Shown here in pieces: positions 32,506 to 41,930 of a stretch of DNA of 64,000 nucleotides (position 1 is its first letter; the number at the start of each line of letters is the position of its first letter). A model generated the notes under the pieces. That model saw nothing but the letters and a program-made list of their open reading frames with translations. It did not search any database and was not told the DNA's origin. Origin of the DNA: Chitinophaga rhizosphaerae (GTDB lineage: Bacteria > Bacteroidota > Bacteroidia > Chitinophagales > Chitinophagaceae); contig NZ_RXLO01000005.1 of the NCBI RefSeq assembly GCF_003958645.1, positions 62,001 through 126,000 of the forward strand, written 5' to 3'. Position numbers and translations under genes: made by a program.

Positions 32506-35500
32506 ATGGCTATGAAGCTAATTGGAAGAAGAACCGGAAACGCTTTGCTTTCCTTCTTCTGTTGCAGTATGGTCCTGCTGACGGTGTTGCGACCTGCAGG
32601 CGCTGCAGCAAGCGGGTTGCCCCGCGAAAAGATCACCGTCTCCAGTACGGTAACGAACGAAGCGGGCGACCCGCTTCCCGGTGTATCCATTTCCGAAAAG
32701 GGAACGGCCAATGGCAGAACTACCGATGCCGCCGGTACATTTACCCTGTCCGTTGCCGGGCCGGAATCGGTACTGGTCTTCTCTTTCATCGGGTTTAGCA
32801 CCAGGGAGGTGAAAGTCGGCGACCAGCGCGTGTTCCGCATCAAGCTTGCGGATGACGCGAAGGCGTTGGGGGAAGTGGTGGTTACCGCTTACGGAAAGGT
32901 GAAAAAATCCAATCTTACCGACGCCGTTTCCACCATAAACGTGGAAAAGCTCGCCAACAGACCGATGCGCACCCTGGCCGACGGCCTCGCCGGCCTCGCG
33001 CCGGGCCTCAACATCCGCATTCCCAGCGGCGCGCCGGAAGCCAGTCCTTCGATCAACATCCGCGGCTTTACGGGCATCAACTCCAGCGCCTCGCCGCTGA
33101 TATTGGTCGACGGTGTGCAACGGCCCATCAGCGACGTGGACCCCAACGACGTGGAAAGCATCTCCCTGCTGAAAGACGGCGCTTCCACGGCGATCTACGG
33201 CTCCCGCGCACCCTACGGCATCCTGCTCATCACCACCAAAAGCGGTAAATCCGGGAAGCTGACGGTGAACTATTCCACCAATGTAAAAGTGGGCAAAATG
33301 GCGTTATTCCCCACGCAACCCGACTCTCCCGAGTGGGCGCGCTGGATCAACATGGCGCAACGCAACGGGCAACCCAGCGGTACGGGAACAGACGGGGTAG
33401 ACGAGATCACCATCAAACGAATGGAAGCCTGGCTGAACAAAGACTGGAACAATCCCGCATTCGACGATCTCCGCGCAGCGTTCGGGGACAAGGCGCAACA
33501 ATACATAGAGAACGGCCAGTTCCCGACCAACAACGCCGGTTATAAAAACTGGACGCGTGAGCAGTCTTTCGCCACTACCAAGCTGTACGACGCCTATCTG
33601 AACAAATCCGCCGTGAGCCAGCAACACAACATCGGTTTCAGCGGCGGCACCGAGAAGCTGCAGTACATTACCGGTTTCGGCTATAACAACACCAACAGCC
33701 TCATGAAAGGCCAGGATAATTATAACCGCCGCTACAACGTACATACCAAACTGAATTATAAAGCGACCGACTGGCTCGATATCCGTTCGGACATCAGCTA
33801 CGTCCGCCAGCAAAACCAGGGGCCCAATTACCGCGCCGCCGGTGCAGACGATAACCAGTCGGGAACGATCGCCAATTACGCGAATATCTTCGGCTCCATG
33901 ATGCAGTATTTCGCCACGCCGCTCCGCGTGCCTTCCGGCCGCACCTATTCCTGGATACTTGGCGCTTCCGGCATTCTCGGAGAAGGCGGGATGATCACCA
34001 ACCAGCGGGATGAAATCGTAATGAACGGCGGCGCTACGCTGAAACCCTTGAAAGGCCTGGAGCTGAGCGCCGATTACACCTGGAGGACGTATAACACGGC
34101 ATTTACGAAAGTCGACAAGATTTCCTACACCGAATTCCCGGATGGTACGAAAGTGCAGAATAACCGCTCCGCCAATGTAAGCGGCATCTCGAAATCGACC
34201 GCCAACCTGGAGTACATGCAAACGCGCCTCTCGGCGCAATACCGCTTCGCGCTGGCAGGGAAACACCACTTCCTGCTGCAGGCGGGGATGCAGGCGGAAG
34301 AAAACAGGTATAAATCCCTTTCCGGCAGCCGGACGGACCTGTATTCGCAGGAAACCATCCTGGCGCTCAACGGCGCTGCCAACAACCCGTTGGCCAACGA
34401 CGCCATGAACGAATGGGCCGTGCTGGGGTACTACGGCATTTTTACATACGATTTCAAAGAGAAATATTTCCTGAAGTTCGCCGGCCGCCGCGATGCCAGC
34501 TCCCGCTTTGCGCCCGAATCGCGCTGGGGCACTTTCCCGTCGGTTTCCGCCGCATGGAACGCTGCCAGGGAATCGTTCTGGCCATTGAAGAAATGGGTGT
34601 CCGAGTTTAAGCCCAGGGCTTCGTGGTCGTCTTCCGGGGACGTGAATTCCACCGGGCAGAATTATGCTTACCTGCCTACGCTGGCTTTCGGTGTGAACAA
34701 GACGACGTTGCTGGGCGGGAATTTTTCCAGTACGGCCAGCATGCCAGGCCTGGTGAGCTCTACGCTCACCTGGGCCAAGCCTACGATGATCAACATCGGG
34801 GTCGACATGTCTGCGTTGCAAAACCGGCTGACGCTGAGTTATGAATGGTATCAGCGCACCATCCGCGACCAGGTGGGCCCGCCGAACCCCTTGCCGGGCA
34901 CCTTGGGGACCGCGCCTCCATCCCTCAACAACTCCGTATCTGAAACCCGCGGCTGGGAATTTACCGCCGGCTGGAACAGCCAGGCCCAGGTGGGCGGCAA
35001 ACCGCTGTATTATAACATCAGCGTAAACATGAGCGATTATATCGGATATGTTACCGAATATGCGCAGAACAAAACCGGCCTGATCTCCGGTGCCTGGACG
35101 CCGGGGGAACTGTTCGGACAAAACTTCGCGTATGAAACCGCGGGCGTTGCACAGGGCAAAAACGACCTCGACGGCCGCACGCTCAGCGGTACCTATACTT
35201 ATCCCGGTTACCTGCTTTATAAAGACCTGAACGGAGACGGCTACATCAACTCCGGCAACGGCGGTTACTGGTATAGCCGTGGAGACGTGGTGACGAATGG
35301 CTTCAGCTATCCCCGGAAAACCTATTCCATCCTGCCTTCCATTAGCTGGAACGATATTTCGGTGTCGATGGTGCTCGACGGGGTGATGCAATGGACGGTC
35401 TACAACAGCTCCGAATGGGTTTGGGGCACCCGGGCAGGGGGCGACCTCGCATATTTCTACACGCCGGCATTCCGGGAAAGCACGCGGCTGGGATACTGGA

Positions 35501-35802
35501 CGCCCGGACGCACCGATGCGTTCTTCCCTGCGTTCAATACCGGTTCCGGGCTCGCTACCAAAGCATATTCCCTCAACCTGGCGCATCTCCGCATCCGCAA
35601 CATCACGGTAGGGTACGATCTGCCGCAACAATGGATACAGCGCCTCAAACTGAAAAGGGCCAATATTTACGTCAGCGGAGACAATATGGGCTTCATTTTC
35701 AACAAATCCTACATCAAGTACGATCCGGAGCTGCTGGCCAATGGTGTGAACGGTTACCCGCCGCTGCGTTACTATTCGGTAGGCGCCAACATCAACCTGT
35801 AA
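32506..35802 (+). CDS. SusC/RagA-family TonB-linked outer-membrane protein
   Basis: TonB-dependent transporter of 1098 aa, the channel of a glycan importer. Signal peptide (about residues 1-36), a carboxypeptidase-regulatory-like beta-sandwich (43-118, GDPLPGVSISEKGT), the linker LGEVVVTAYG, the plug with INIRGFTGINSSASPLILVDGVQRP and STAIYGSRAPYGILLITTKSGK, and a C-terminal barrel. There is no STN domain, so it is not a sigma-factor-signalling version. The ATG at 32506 (or 32512) starts the signal peptide. SusD follows 28 bp later. Confidence 0.96.
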   Translation: MAMKLIGRRTGNALLSFFCCSMVLLTVLRPAGAAASGLPREKITVSSTVTNEAGDPLPGVSISEKGTANGRTTDAAGTFTLSVAGPESVLVFSFIGFSTREVKVGDQRVFRIKLADDAKALGEVVVTAYGKVKKSNLTDAVSTINVEKLANRPMRTLADGLAGLAPGLNIRIPSGAPEASPSINIRGFTGINSSASPLILVDGVQRPISDVDPNDVESISLLKDGASTAIYGSRAPYGILLITTKSGKSGKLTVNYSTNVKVGKMALFPTQPDSPEWARWINMAQRNGQPSGTGTDGVDEITIKRMEAWLNKDWNNPAFDDLRAAFGDKAQQYIENGQFPTNNAGYKNWTREQSFATTKLYDAYLNKSAVSQQHNIGFSGGTEKLQYITGFGYNNTNSLMKGQDNYNRRYNVHTKLNYKATDWLDIRSDISYVRQQNQGPNYRAAGADDNQSGTIANYANIFGSMMQYFATPLRVPSGRTYSWILGASGILGEGGMITNQRDEIVMNGGATLKPLKGLELSADYTWRTYNTAFTKVDKISYTEFPDGTKVQNNRSANVSGISKSTANLEYMQTRLSAQYRFALAGKHHFLLQAGMQAEENRYKSLSGSRTDLYSQETILALNGAANNPLANDAMNEWAVLGYYGIFTYDFKEKYFLKFAGRRDASSRFAPESRWGTFPSVSAAWNAARESFWPLKKWVSEFKPRASWSSSGDVNSTGQNYAYLPTLAFGVNKTTLLGGNFSSTASMPGLVSSTLTWAKPTMINIGVDMSALQNRLTLSYEWYQRTIRDQVGPPNPLPGTLGTAPPSLNNSVSETRGWEFTAGWNSQAQVGGKPLYYNISVNMSDYIGYVTEYAQNKTGLISGAWTPGELFGQNFAYETAGVAQGKNDLDGRTLSGTYTYPGYLLYKDLNGDGYINSGNGGYWYSRGDVVTNGFSYPRKTYSILPSISWNDISVSMVLDGVMQWTVYNSSEWVWGTRAGGDLAYFYTPAFRESTRLGYWTPGRTDAFFPAFNTGSGLATKAYSLNLAHLRIRNITVGYDLPQQWIQRLKLKRANIYVSGDNMGFIFNKSYIKYDPELLANGVNGYPPLRYYSVGANINL

Positions 35803-35830
35803 CCTTTTCCCAGACATAAACATCAGAACC

Positions 35831-37786
35831 ATGAAACGATTGATCAATATACCGGGAAAGGCCGCCGGCGCGCTGCTGGGACTTTCCCTCATCATTGCGG
35901 GCTGTTCGAAAGATTTCCTGAACAGACGTCCGCTCGATTCGGTGGATGCCGAGAACTTTTTCCGGACCGCGTCTGACCTGCGGATTTTCGTGAACGGATT
36001 CTACTCCCGCCTCGCGCCGCAATGGAACACCCAGGGCGGCACGGCCACGGTTTCCGGGGGCAACAGCAATCTGGCGCTGGATGCCAATACGGATATGATG
36101 ATCGTCCAGACCACGGTGACCGGAAGCCTCAACCGCTGGGGCGTGCCATCCGTTCCCGCCGAAACGAACGGAAACTGGACGAACGGGTACACTTATATCA
36201 GGAGAGACAATTATTTCCTGTATTACGCTTCCAAAAACGCGGAAAAATCCGCCGCGGCCGATCATTACATCGGGGAAGGGTATTTCTTCCGCGCCTGGGA
36301 TTACTTCCGCCTGCTCCGCGAGTTCGGCGGCGTGCCGCTCATCTCCGAAGTGCTCAGCGATAATGACGTCGATAAGCTGATCGTGCCCCGTGCTTCACGC
36401 GATGAAGTGGCCCGCTTCATCCTCAAAGACCTCGATGCGGCGATAGAAAAACTGAACTGGAAAGGTGAAGGAGAAGCCGCTATGACGGGGCGTGTCAATA
36501 AGGAATCCGCACTCGCGCTCAAGGCGCGTATTGCCCTGTACGAAGGCAGTTGGGAATATTTCCATGGAAAGAAGGGGACGCCCTTCGCGGTGCCCGGCAA
36601 AAACGGCGCGGAATTCCTCCAGGCGGCGGTGGCGGCGGCAGACATGCTCATAGCCCGCCATGGCTCGAAGATCTTTACCGCCGGCGGCGACAAATCCAGC
36701 GCCTATAACCAGCTCTTCGCGCAGAAAGACGCTTCCAATATCGATGGCGTTTTTCTGTACAAGATCTATGATGCCACCAAGCTCGATCTGAGCCATAATT
36801 TCTTCTTCAAAATCCTGGATTCCGGGCCCTCCATCACCGATCACCTGGTAGACATGTACCTCAACCAGGACGGAACTGCGCAGCAAACCGGCGCCACATA
36901 CGATAAAACCCTCAACGAGCTGGGCGCTACCCTCGATCCGAGGTTCCGCCAGACCGTATGGACGCCCGACCGCGGCCCGCTCAACAAGCTGCCGGGCAGG
37001 GGGGGAGACGGCGATCCGTTCCGGTACCCGGTCATCTATTCCGTTTCTCCATACAACAGCCTCGGTTTTACCTCCACCGGCTATCGCAACTTCAAAGGCG
37101 CCATACTGGCGCAGGAAGCCAATAAAGGCGAGACCGACGATGTGCTCATCCGGTACGAGGAAGCATTGCTGTGCTTCGCAGAAGCCAAGGCAATCCTGGG
37201 CACCCTCACCCAGACGGACCTCGACAAGTCCATCAACGTTATTCGCGGCCGCGTGGGCATGACGCCCATGATGATGACCGCCGGAACCGGTTTCACCTAT
37301 CGCGCGGAACTCGGCTTCGATGCGGCCGAATCGCCCATCCTGAACGAAATTCGGCGGGAGCGGAACGTGGAACTGGCGCTGGAAGGGTTCCGGTTAGACG
37401 ACCTCAAGCGATGGGCCGTATATGACAAGGTAATCAACGGCTATCAGCCCAAAGGCGCGCTGCTCCAGGAGTCGCTGGACTATTACAACCGCACCGATGC
37501 GCAGATCGCGCTGGACAAGGGAAGCGATCCCTCGGTGTACAGCCAGCTACGCAAAGACGGATACGTAAAGGAAACCAATGAGTTCAAGCTGACGGTAGGC
37601 GCCAACGTGGCGGCGTTCCCGTCTGGCAGGATCAATCCCTGGTTCAAAGTGGTGGATTTCCAGCCGGGAGGCAGGGGCCTGTTCATTGAGCCCGGAAGGG
37701 ATTATCTGAGCTCCATCCCGATGGTGGAAATCAAATTGTACCAGACCTACAACGCCACGCTGGCGCAAAACCCGGGCTGGAACTGA
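35831..37786 (+). CDS. SusD/RagB-family nutrient-binding lipoprotein
   Basis: Surface lipoprotein of 651 aa that caps the SusC barrel and binds the glycan. Lipobox IIAGC (Cys25) is followed by SKDFLNRRPLDSVDAENFFRT, then TPR-like helices (AWDYFRLLREFGGVPL; the ALKARIALYEGSW repeat) and the C-terminal RRERNVELALEGFRLDDLKRW, both family hallmarks. It is somewhat longer than most SusD proteins (about 550). It is paired with the preceding SusC. Confidence 0.96.
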   Translation: MKRLINIPGKAAGALLGLSLIIAGCSKDFLNRRPLDSVDAENFFRTASDLRIFVNGFYSRLAPQWNTQGGTATVSGGNSNLALDANTDMMIVQTTVTGSLNRWGVPSVPAETNGNWTNGYTYIRRDNYFLYYASKNAEKSAAADHYIGEGYFFRAWDYFRLLREFGGVPLISEVLSDNDVDKLIVPRASRDEVARFILKDLDAAIEKLNWKGEGEAAMTGRVNKESALALKARIALYEGSWEYFHGKKGTPFAVPGKNGAEFLQAAVAAADMLIARHGSKIFTAGGDKSSAYNQLFAQKDASNIDGVFLYKIYDATKLDLSHNFFFKILDSGPSITDHLVDMYLNQDGTAQQTGATYDKTLNELGATLDPRFRQTVWTPDRGPLNKLPGRGGDGDPFRYPVIYSVSPYNSLGFTSTGYRNFKGAILAQEANKGETDDVLIRYEEALLCFAEAKAILGTLTQTDLDKSINVIRGRVGMTPMMMTAGTGFTYRAELGFDAAESPILNEIRRERNVELALEGFRLDDLKRWAVYDKVINGYQPKGALLQESLDYYNRTDAQIALDKGSDPSVYSQLRKDGYVKETNEFKLTVGANVAAFPSGRINPWFKVVDFQPGGRGLFIEPGRDYLSSIPMVEIKLYQTYNATLAQNPGWN

Positions 37787-37825
37787 TCGTTCGTCGAATT
37801 TCTAAAAATTTAAAAATCATCAGAT

Positions 37826-38272
37826 ATGAAAAAATGCATCCAACTCGCGTGTTACCTGATCGTACTGGCCGCCGGCAGCGTATCGTGCATGAAGCCGAGG
37901 ATAGAGCTGGACAAGGGCGCCTGGGGCGATAACGCAAATATCACCGCCGCGGTGCTTTTCAAGTACATCGAAGTGACCAATAACCTGGGATATGGCGAAC
38001 CGGTGACGGGGTACCAGAATTCCCCCATCAGCACCATTACCAATACGGTAGACAAGGCTGCCGCAACGGTAACGCTCGTGGCGGTGAAGGGCACCGACAT
38101 CACGAAAATGGGGATCCGTTTCTCGCATTACGCCGTGAAGATCGAACCCTTGAACGGTGCGCCTGCGGCCGGAACGATCGCGGATTTCAGCAAAGGCGAT
38201 TTTATGTACCGGCTCACTTCCGCCGACGGCACCGTCCGCGACTGGAAAATCCTCGTTTCGGTAGCACCGTAA
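37826..38272 (+). CDS. Small lipoprotein downstream of SusD, function unknown
   Basis: Lipoprotein of 148 aa with signal and lipobox SVSC (Cys21). The rest is beta-rich, ending with the pattern YRLTSADGTVRDWKILVSVAP, which resembles the Ig-like repeat ends (DUF5018-type) found in surface glycan-binding lipoproteins. It follows susD by 39 bp in the same operon and precedes a terminator, so it may be an extra glycan-binding subunit. No catalytic motif is visible. Confidence 0.75.
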   Translation: MKKCIQLACYLIVLAAGSVSCMKPRIELDKGAWGDNANITAAVLFKYIEVTNNLGYGEPVTGYQNSPISTITNTVDKAAATVTLVAVKGTDITKMGIRFSHYAVKIEPLNGAPAAGTIADFSKGDFMYRLTSADGTVRDWKILVSVAP

Positions 38273-38296
38273 CTTTCCCTCTTCTATATTTGTTCC

Positions 38297-38342
38297 GGGG
38301 CCAGGCTGCAACAATGCGGTTTGGCCCCTTTTGGGCAACGGA
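38297..38342 (+). terminator. Terminator after SusCD operon
   Basis: GGGGCCA (38297-38303) pairs with TGGCCCC (38332-38338), then TTTT. The loop is long (28 nt) but contains weak internal pairing. It lies 25 bp after the lipoprotein stop. Confidence 0.65.
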
Positions 38343-38452
38343 ATGCCGCAGACATGGTCCGTCCGTCACCGTCCCGGCCAGCCGGATCGTTACCATGCGC
38401 ATTGCTTGATTTTTCGGGACCTGTACAGTAATTTGTTAAAATAGTTTGAAAG

Positions 38453-39190
38453 ATGAAATCACCAGTGAAAGCGTATTTATCCGTTTGGACAATAGCATGC
38501 CTGACTGCTTCTTGTATGTCGGCCGGCAAGGTAACCACCGCCGCCGGTAACGCCGGCATAACCGTCCCCGATAGCCTGTATCCGCCGGCGAGCCTTTCGG
38601 TAGCTGGTCATACGGAATACACCCGGCGCCATTATCCCGAATTGGTTGCCCGATTCAGGGAGCAGCCGTTGCACCGGGGCGACGTAGTTTTTTTAGGGAA
38701 CAGCATCACCGAAATGGGCGGCGATTGGGGGAAGCGATTGGGAAAGCCCGGCGTGAAGAACCGGGGAATAGGCGGCGATATAGCAAAAGGCGTTTTGTTC
38801 CGCCTGGGAGAAATCACTTACGCCCAGCCCGCAGCCGTATTTTTACTGATCGGCATCAACGACCTCCTGTTCACCGATATTTCGCCGGACAAGCTTGCGT
38901 CGGATATTGTGGAAATCGCCCGTCAGTTGCACCACCGTTCTCCCGGAACAAAAATTTTCGTCCAAACAATTTTGCCCACCGGCAAGAAGGAACTAGTGGC
39001 TAACATCAAGGAAACGAACCGCCTTGTTAGGGAAAGGCGGAAGGTGGGCGGATTTACCCTGATCGATACGCATGCGCTGTTCGCGGACGAAAACGATCTG
39101 ATGAAGGCGGAACTGACTACCGATGGCATTCACCTCAATGAGCAGGGATATGCGGTATGGGTTGAAAAATTGAAGACATTTTTCAAATAA
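38453..39190 (+). CDS. SGNH/GDSL-type esterase lipoprotein
   Basis: Exported SGNH hydrolase of 245 aa, lipobox TASC (Cys21). The four SGNH blocks are present: FLGNSITEMGG (nucleophile Ser), NRGIGGD, LLIGINDLL, and DGIHLNEQGY with the catalytic Asp and His. This subgroup often includes acetylesterases or sialate O-acetylesterases acting on glycans. It has its own start after the SusCD terminator but is the natural last member of the carbohydrate locus. Confidence 0.9.
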   Translation: MKSPVKAYLSVWTIACLTASCMSAGKVTTAAGNAGITVPDSLYPPASLSVAGHTEYTRRHYPELVARFREQPLHRGDVVFLGNSITEMGGDWGKRLGKPGVKNRGIGGDIAKGVLFRLGEITYAQPAAVFLLIGINDLLFTDISPDKLASDIVEIARQLHHRSPGTKIFVQTILPTGKKELVANIKETNRLVRERRKVGGFTLIDTHALFADENDLMKAELTTDGIHLNEQGYAVWVEKLKTFFK

Positions 39191-39219
39191 GGGGATGAAG
39201 GCAAAGGGCCCCGAAATCC

Positions 39220-39921
39220 CTATCCGGCCTGTCCATTCGGGTCGCTCGTCAGCACTTCGCTCATGTAATCGAAAAACGGCCGCATGGCCTGGAAAGTTTG
39301 ATCGGCAACGGCGGGGAAATCTGGCGCCAGCACTTCCGCGTCCGTGAACCGGCGGATGAGCAGGAACTGTTTGTACCGGAGCAAATCAATGGCCTCATGC
39401 GCAGGGTCGAACCCCTTGGGTGCGGTTTTCAACTGCTCTCCCTGAAGTGTTCCGAATGCCGACCTGAATTTTTTGTCCTGAAGTATCTTCCGCAACGGCG
39501 CGGGGTCGAAGGCGATATCTTCCCGCACCCTTTTCAGATCTTCCGGCACCGGCCCCCAGAAACCGCCGGCTATCATACTGTTGCCGGGCTCGATGTGGAA
39601 GTAGTACCCGCCGCGGCGGAACTTCGTCGCCCGTTTGAATCCGCCGCTCCAATTGCTTTTATAAGGCCGTTTATCGCCCGAGAAACGGACGTCGCGGTAG
39701 ATGCGGTGGAGGCTTTTCTTGCCCGACGGCGTTTCGATGAGGTCGTGACGCGACAGCTGTTCCAACAGCACGTCCGCGAACGCTTCGATATGCTGTAATT
39801 CTTCCTGGTACACCTGTTTGTGGGCGTTGAACCAATTGCGGTCGTTATTGGCAGCGAGGTTGCCCAGGAACCCGAGGCTCGTGGGGCGGATCTGCCCCGG
39901 GGAAATAGGTTTGATGGCCAT
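39220..39921 (-). CDS. DUF2461 (TIGR02453) family protein
   Basis: Cytoplasmic protein of 233 aa matching DUF2461, with FLGNLAANNDRNWFNAHK at the N-terminus, RIYRDVRFSGDKRPYK in the middle and GGYYFHIEPGNSMIAGGFW. The biochemical role of the family is not established. The ATG at 39921 gives the usual length; the longer frame adds an unrelated 17 residues. It is divergent from the membrane-anchored regulator. Confidence 0.88.
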   Translation of the reverse strand: MAIKPISPGQIRPTSLGFLGNLAANNDRNWFNAHKQVYQEELQHIEAFADVLLEQLSRHDLIETPSGKKSLHRIYRDVRFSGDKRPYKSNWSGGFKRATKFRRGGYYFHIEPGNSMIAGGFWGPVPEDLKRVREDIAFDPAPLRKILQDKKFRSAFGTLQGEQLKTAPKGFDPAHEAIDLLRYKQFLLIRRFTDAEVLAPDFPAVADQTFQAMRPFFDYMSEVLTSDPNGQAG

Positions 39922-40034
39922 AATGGACGGAAACGGATTTGATAAGCGCGAAGATAGCTGTCCTCCCGTCACCCATAAAATAATTTTACAGGTAAGAAAT
40001 TTACCGTTCAGTTGGCGATAATCGCAGATAAAAT

Positions 40035-40065
40035 TTGATACAGCAAAAGTACTTTGTTACCTTTC
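40035..40065 (+). promoter_or_regulatory. Candidate promoter of membrane winged-helix regulator
   Basis: TTG at 40035-40037, a 20-bp spacer, then TACCTTTC at 40058-40065, seven of eight matches to the Bacteroidota consensus. It is 56 bp upstream of the ATG. Confidence 0.45.
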
Positions 40066-40120
40066 TGCATGGGAATCTGGATGGTGAATAATCCAGGCCC
40101 CTCTCTAAACCGGAAATCGT

Positions 40121-41008
40121 ATGACTGATCGCCCAAATCCCGGCTTTCGGAAGCCCAGGTACCTGTACGGCTGGATAATCCTCCCGATAATCGCCATTGT
40201 CGGCATTACTTTCAGTTTGACGAACCAGGACGGCCTTGAAACCGACAGGAGGGAAGTGCTGCTTCGCAGGATCGGGGATGAATTGCTCACGCAGTCGGGC
40301 GACCGCACCTCCAGGGTGCTCCCGGTACAAAAGGTCGCAGTGAATGAATACAAGATAAGTTTCGAAAAAGGGCTTGCTTTCCGGCCGGATTCCCTGGTGA
40401 ATACGACCCGGCGGTTACTGGCCAGAGACCCCCTTGCAACAGACTATGTGGTGAACGTCCTGAACCCCAACGCCAGTGTAGCCTACGGCTTCGCCGTTTC
40501 GGCGGATAAAAGGGATGATATCATCGCCTGTATCGGAAGGGTTCAGCCGGAAGCGCCCTATGTCATCAACGTGAAATTCAAACCGGCAGGAATAAACATG
40601 GCAAAGCACGGTTACCTTTTAGGGACACTGCCATTGCTGGCATTTGCCGGTTTTGTGTTTTTCAGATCGGTTACAGGGCGAAGGGAAGCGCCCCGCCCAC
40701 AGTTTACCGGGATGGTAGCGCTGGGTCCGGTACTGTTCGATGAGAAAAACCGGCAACTGACGATACAGGGAAACACGATCGATCTCACCGCGACCGAAAC
40801 GCGCATAATGGGAATTTTTGCGCAGGCCCCCAACGATACCATTGAACGCAGCCGGCTGCAAAAGGAAATATGGGAAGATGAAGGGGTGATTGTAGGGCGC
40901 AGCCTGGACATGTTCATCTCAAAACTGCGGAAAAAACTCGAACCAGCACCGGATATCAACATTGTAGTGGTCCGCAGCAAGGGGTATAAGCTGGAAGTGA
41001 ACGCCTAA
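40121..41008 (+). CDS. Membrane-anchored regulator with C-terminal winged helix
   Basis: Protein of 295 aa. TM1 (17-33), an extracytoplasmic domain (34-162), TM2 (163-182), then a cytoplasmic OmpR-type winged helix (about 198-293, with LTATETRIMGIFAQ, RSLDMFISKLRKKL and VVRSKGYKLE). There is no receiver domain or kinase. Such one-component transmembrane regulators resemble ToxR/CadC in logic but have the DNA-binding domain at the opposite end. It probably senses an envelope cue and binds DNA while membrane-bound. No partner is encoded next to it. Confidence 0.87.
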   Translation: MTDRPNPGFRKPRYLYGWIILPIIAIVGITFSLTNQDGLETDRREVLLRRIGDELLTQSGDRTSRVLPVQKVAVNEYKISFEKGLAFRPDSLVNTTRRLLARDPLATDYVVNVLNPNASVAYGFAVSADKRDDIIACIGRVQPEAPYVINVKFKPAGINMAKHGYLLGTLPLLAFAGFVFFRSVTGRREAPRPQFTGMVALGPVLFDEKNRQLTIQGNTIDLTATETRIMGIFAQAPNDTIERSRLQKEIWEDEGVIVGRSLDMFISKLRKKLEPAPDINIVVVRSKGYKLEVNA

Positions 41009-41084
41009 AGGAGGCGCCTTCAAACCCCCGTCCGTGCCGCGAACCCGGTGTTGCCATCATAAGCGCGATAACAATGCAACACGT

Positions 41085-41092
41085 TAACTTTG
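41085..41092 (+). promoter_or_regulatory. Bacteroidota -7 box (TAACTTTG) before CHAD gene
   Basis: TAACTTTG matches the consensus and lies 17 bp before the ATG at 41109, implying a very short leader. A matching -33 TTG is lacking. Confidence 0.35.
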
Positions 41093-41108
41093 TTATACAG
41101 CGTTGCGC

Positions 41109-41891
41109 ATGCTTACACAAAAAAGGCAATATAATTACCTCATCAAAAGATGGCTCCTCATCCGGCGCCACCTGATGGCATATGCCGCGTCCGGAGACCC
41201 CGAATCCCTGCACAGGGTCCGGGTGGAAGTAAAAAAGTTAAAGGCGTTCCTGCAATTTGCCAGGTCGATCGGTCGCAAAAAGAACGCTCCGTCCCAACCC
41301 CGGTCTTTGAAGAAAATGTTCCGCCGGGCCGGAATGATCCGGGACGCTGGCATCCAGCTCCAACTGATGCAACAGTTCAACCTTCCCGATGCGGCTTTCA
41401 GGGCCGGGGAAACGCAGGTGATCGAACAGTTGTCAGACGCATTCCGGGAGGATTTCACGTATTTCGATAAAAGTCTCCGGCAAACTTTCAGGAAGCTCCT
41501 CGGCACGTTACGCCCTGTGAGGAAGCACGATGTCAGGCATTGGCTGTCCCGTAGGTTGGGCGCCATTGCTGAAATGGTCGCTTCGCCGGGTTCGGATCAG
41601 TTGCACGAGGCCCGGAAAGTAGTAAAATCCCTCGTTTATTTTCTCGGCATGCTTCCCGGACGCTTGAAGCGGCAATCAAAAATAAACATCTCCTACCTCG
41701 ATCAACTGCAGGACGCCATCGGCAAATGGCATGATCTGGAGGTTACCGTTTCCATGCTGATATCCCGGAAAGTCGGGGACCGTAACGTCATTGGCCGGCT
41801 GGAAAAGGCGCATGACAGGGCAGGGGCTGCTGTACATGCCCTGGTGACCGGGTTTGAGCAGAAAGTTTTGCTACGGCCGGGACCCCTGTGA
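41109..41891 (+). CDS. CHAD-domain protein
   Basis: All-helical CHAD protein of 260 aa. CHAD domains bind polyphosphate through conserved basic residues; here the family pattern ESLHRVRVEVKKLKAFL, RRAGMIRDAGIQLQL, QLHEARKVVKSLVYFL and LDQLQDAIGKWHDLEV is clear, with two similar helical halves. No CYTH (triphosphatase) gene is adjacent, so it is an orphan CHAD. The ATG at 41109 replaces an upstream TTG at 41103. A GC-rich hairpin overlaps its stop. Confidence 0.9.
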   Translation: MLTQKRQYNYLIKRWLLIRRHLMAYAASGDPESLHRVRVEVKKLKAFLQFARSIGRKKNAPSQPRSLKKMFRRAGMIRDAGIQLQLMQQFNLPDAAFRAGETQVIEQLSDAFREDFTYFDKSLRQTFRKLLGTLRPVRKHDVRHWLSRRLGAIAEMVASPGSDQLHEARKVVKSLVYFLGMLPGRLKRQSKINISYLDQLQDAIGKWHDLEVTVSMLISRKVGDRNVIGRLEKAHDRAGAAVHALVTGFEQKVLLRPGPL

Positions 41892-41903
41892 TGGCCCCGG
41901 CCG
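41874..41903. terminator. GC-rich hairpin at CHAD stop
   Basis: CGGCCGGG (41874-41881) pairs with CCCGGCCG (41896-41903), with further inner pairs. It overlaps the CHAD stop codon and separates it from the convergent receptor gene; no T run follows. Confidence 0.4.
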
Positions 41904-41930
41904 AAATGATCCCTTAAAATTCGTATCGCT

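Noticed and set aside
33304..35895. 863-codon frame antisense to susC
   Set aside because: It is a shadow of a high-GC third-position gene; the sense strand encodes an unmistakable SusC protein and the antisense product has no domain logic.
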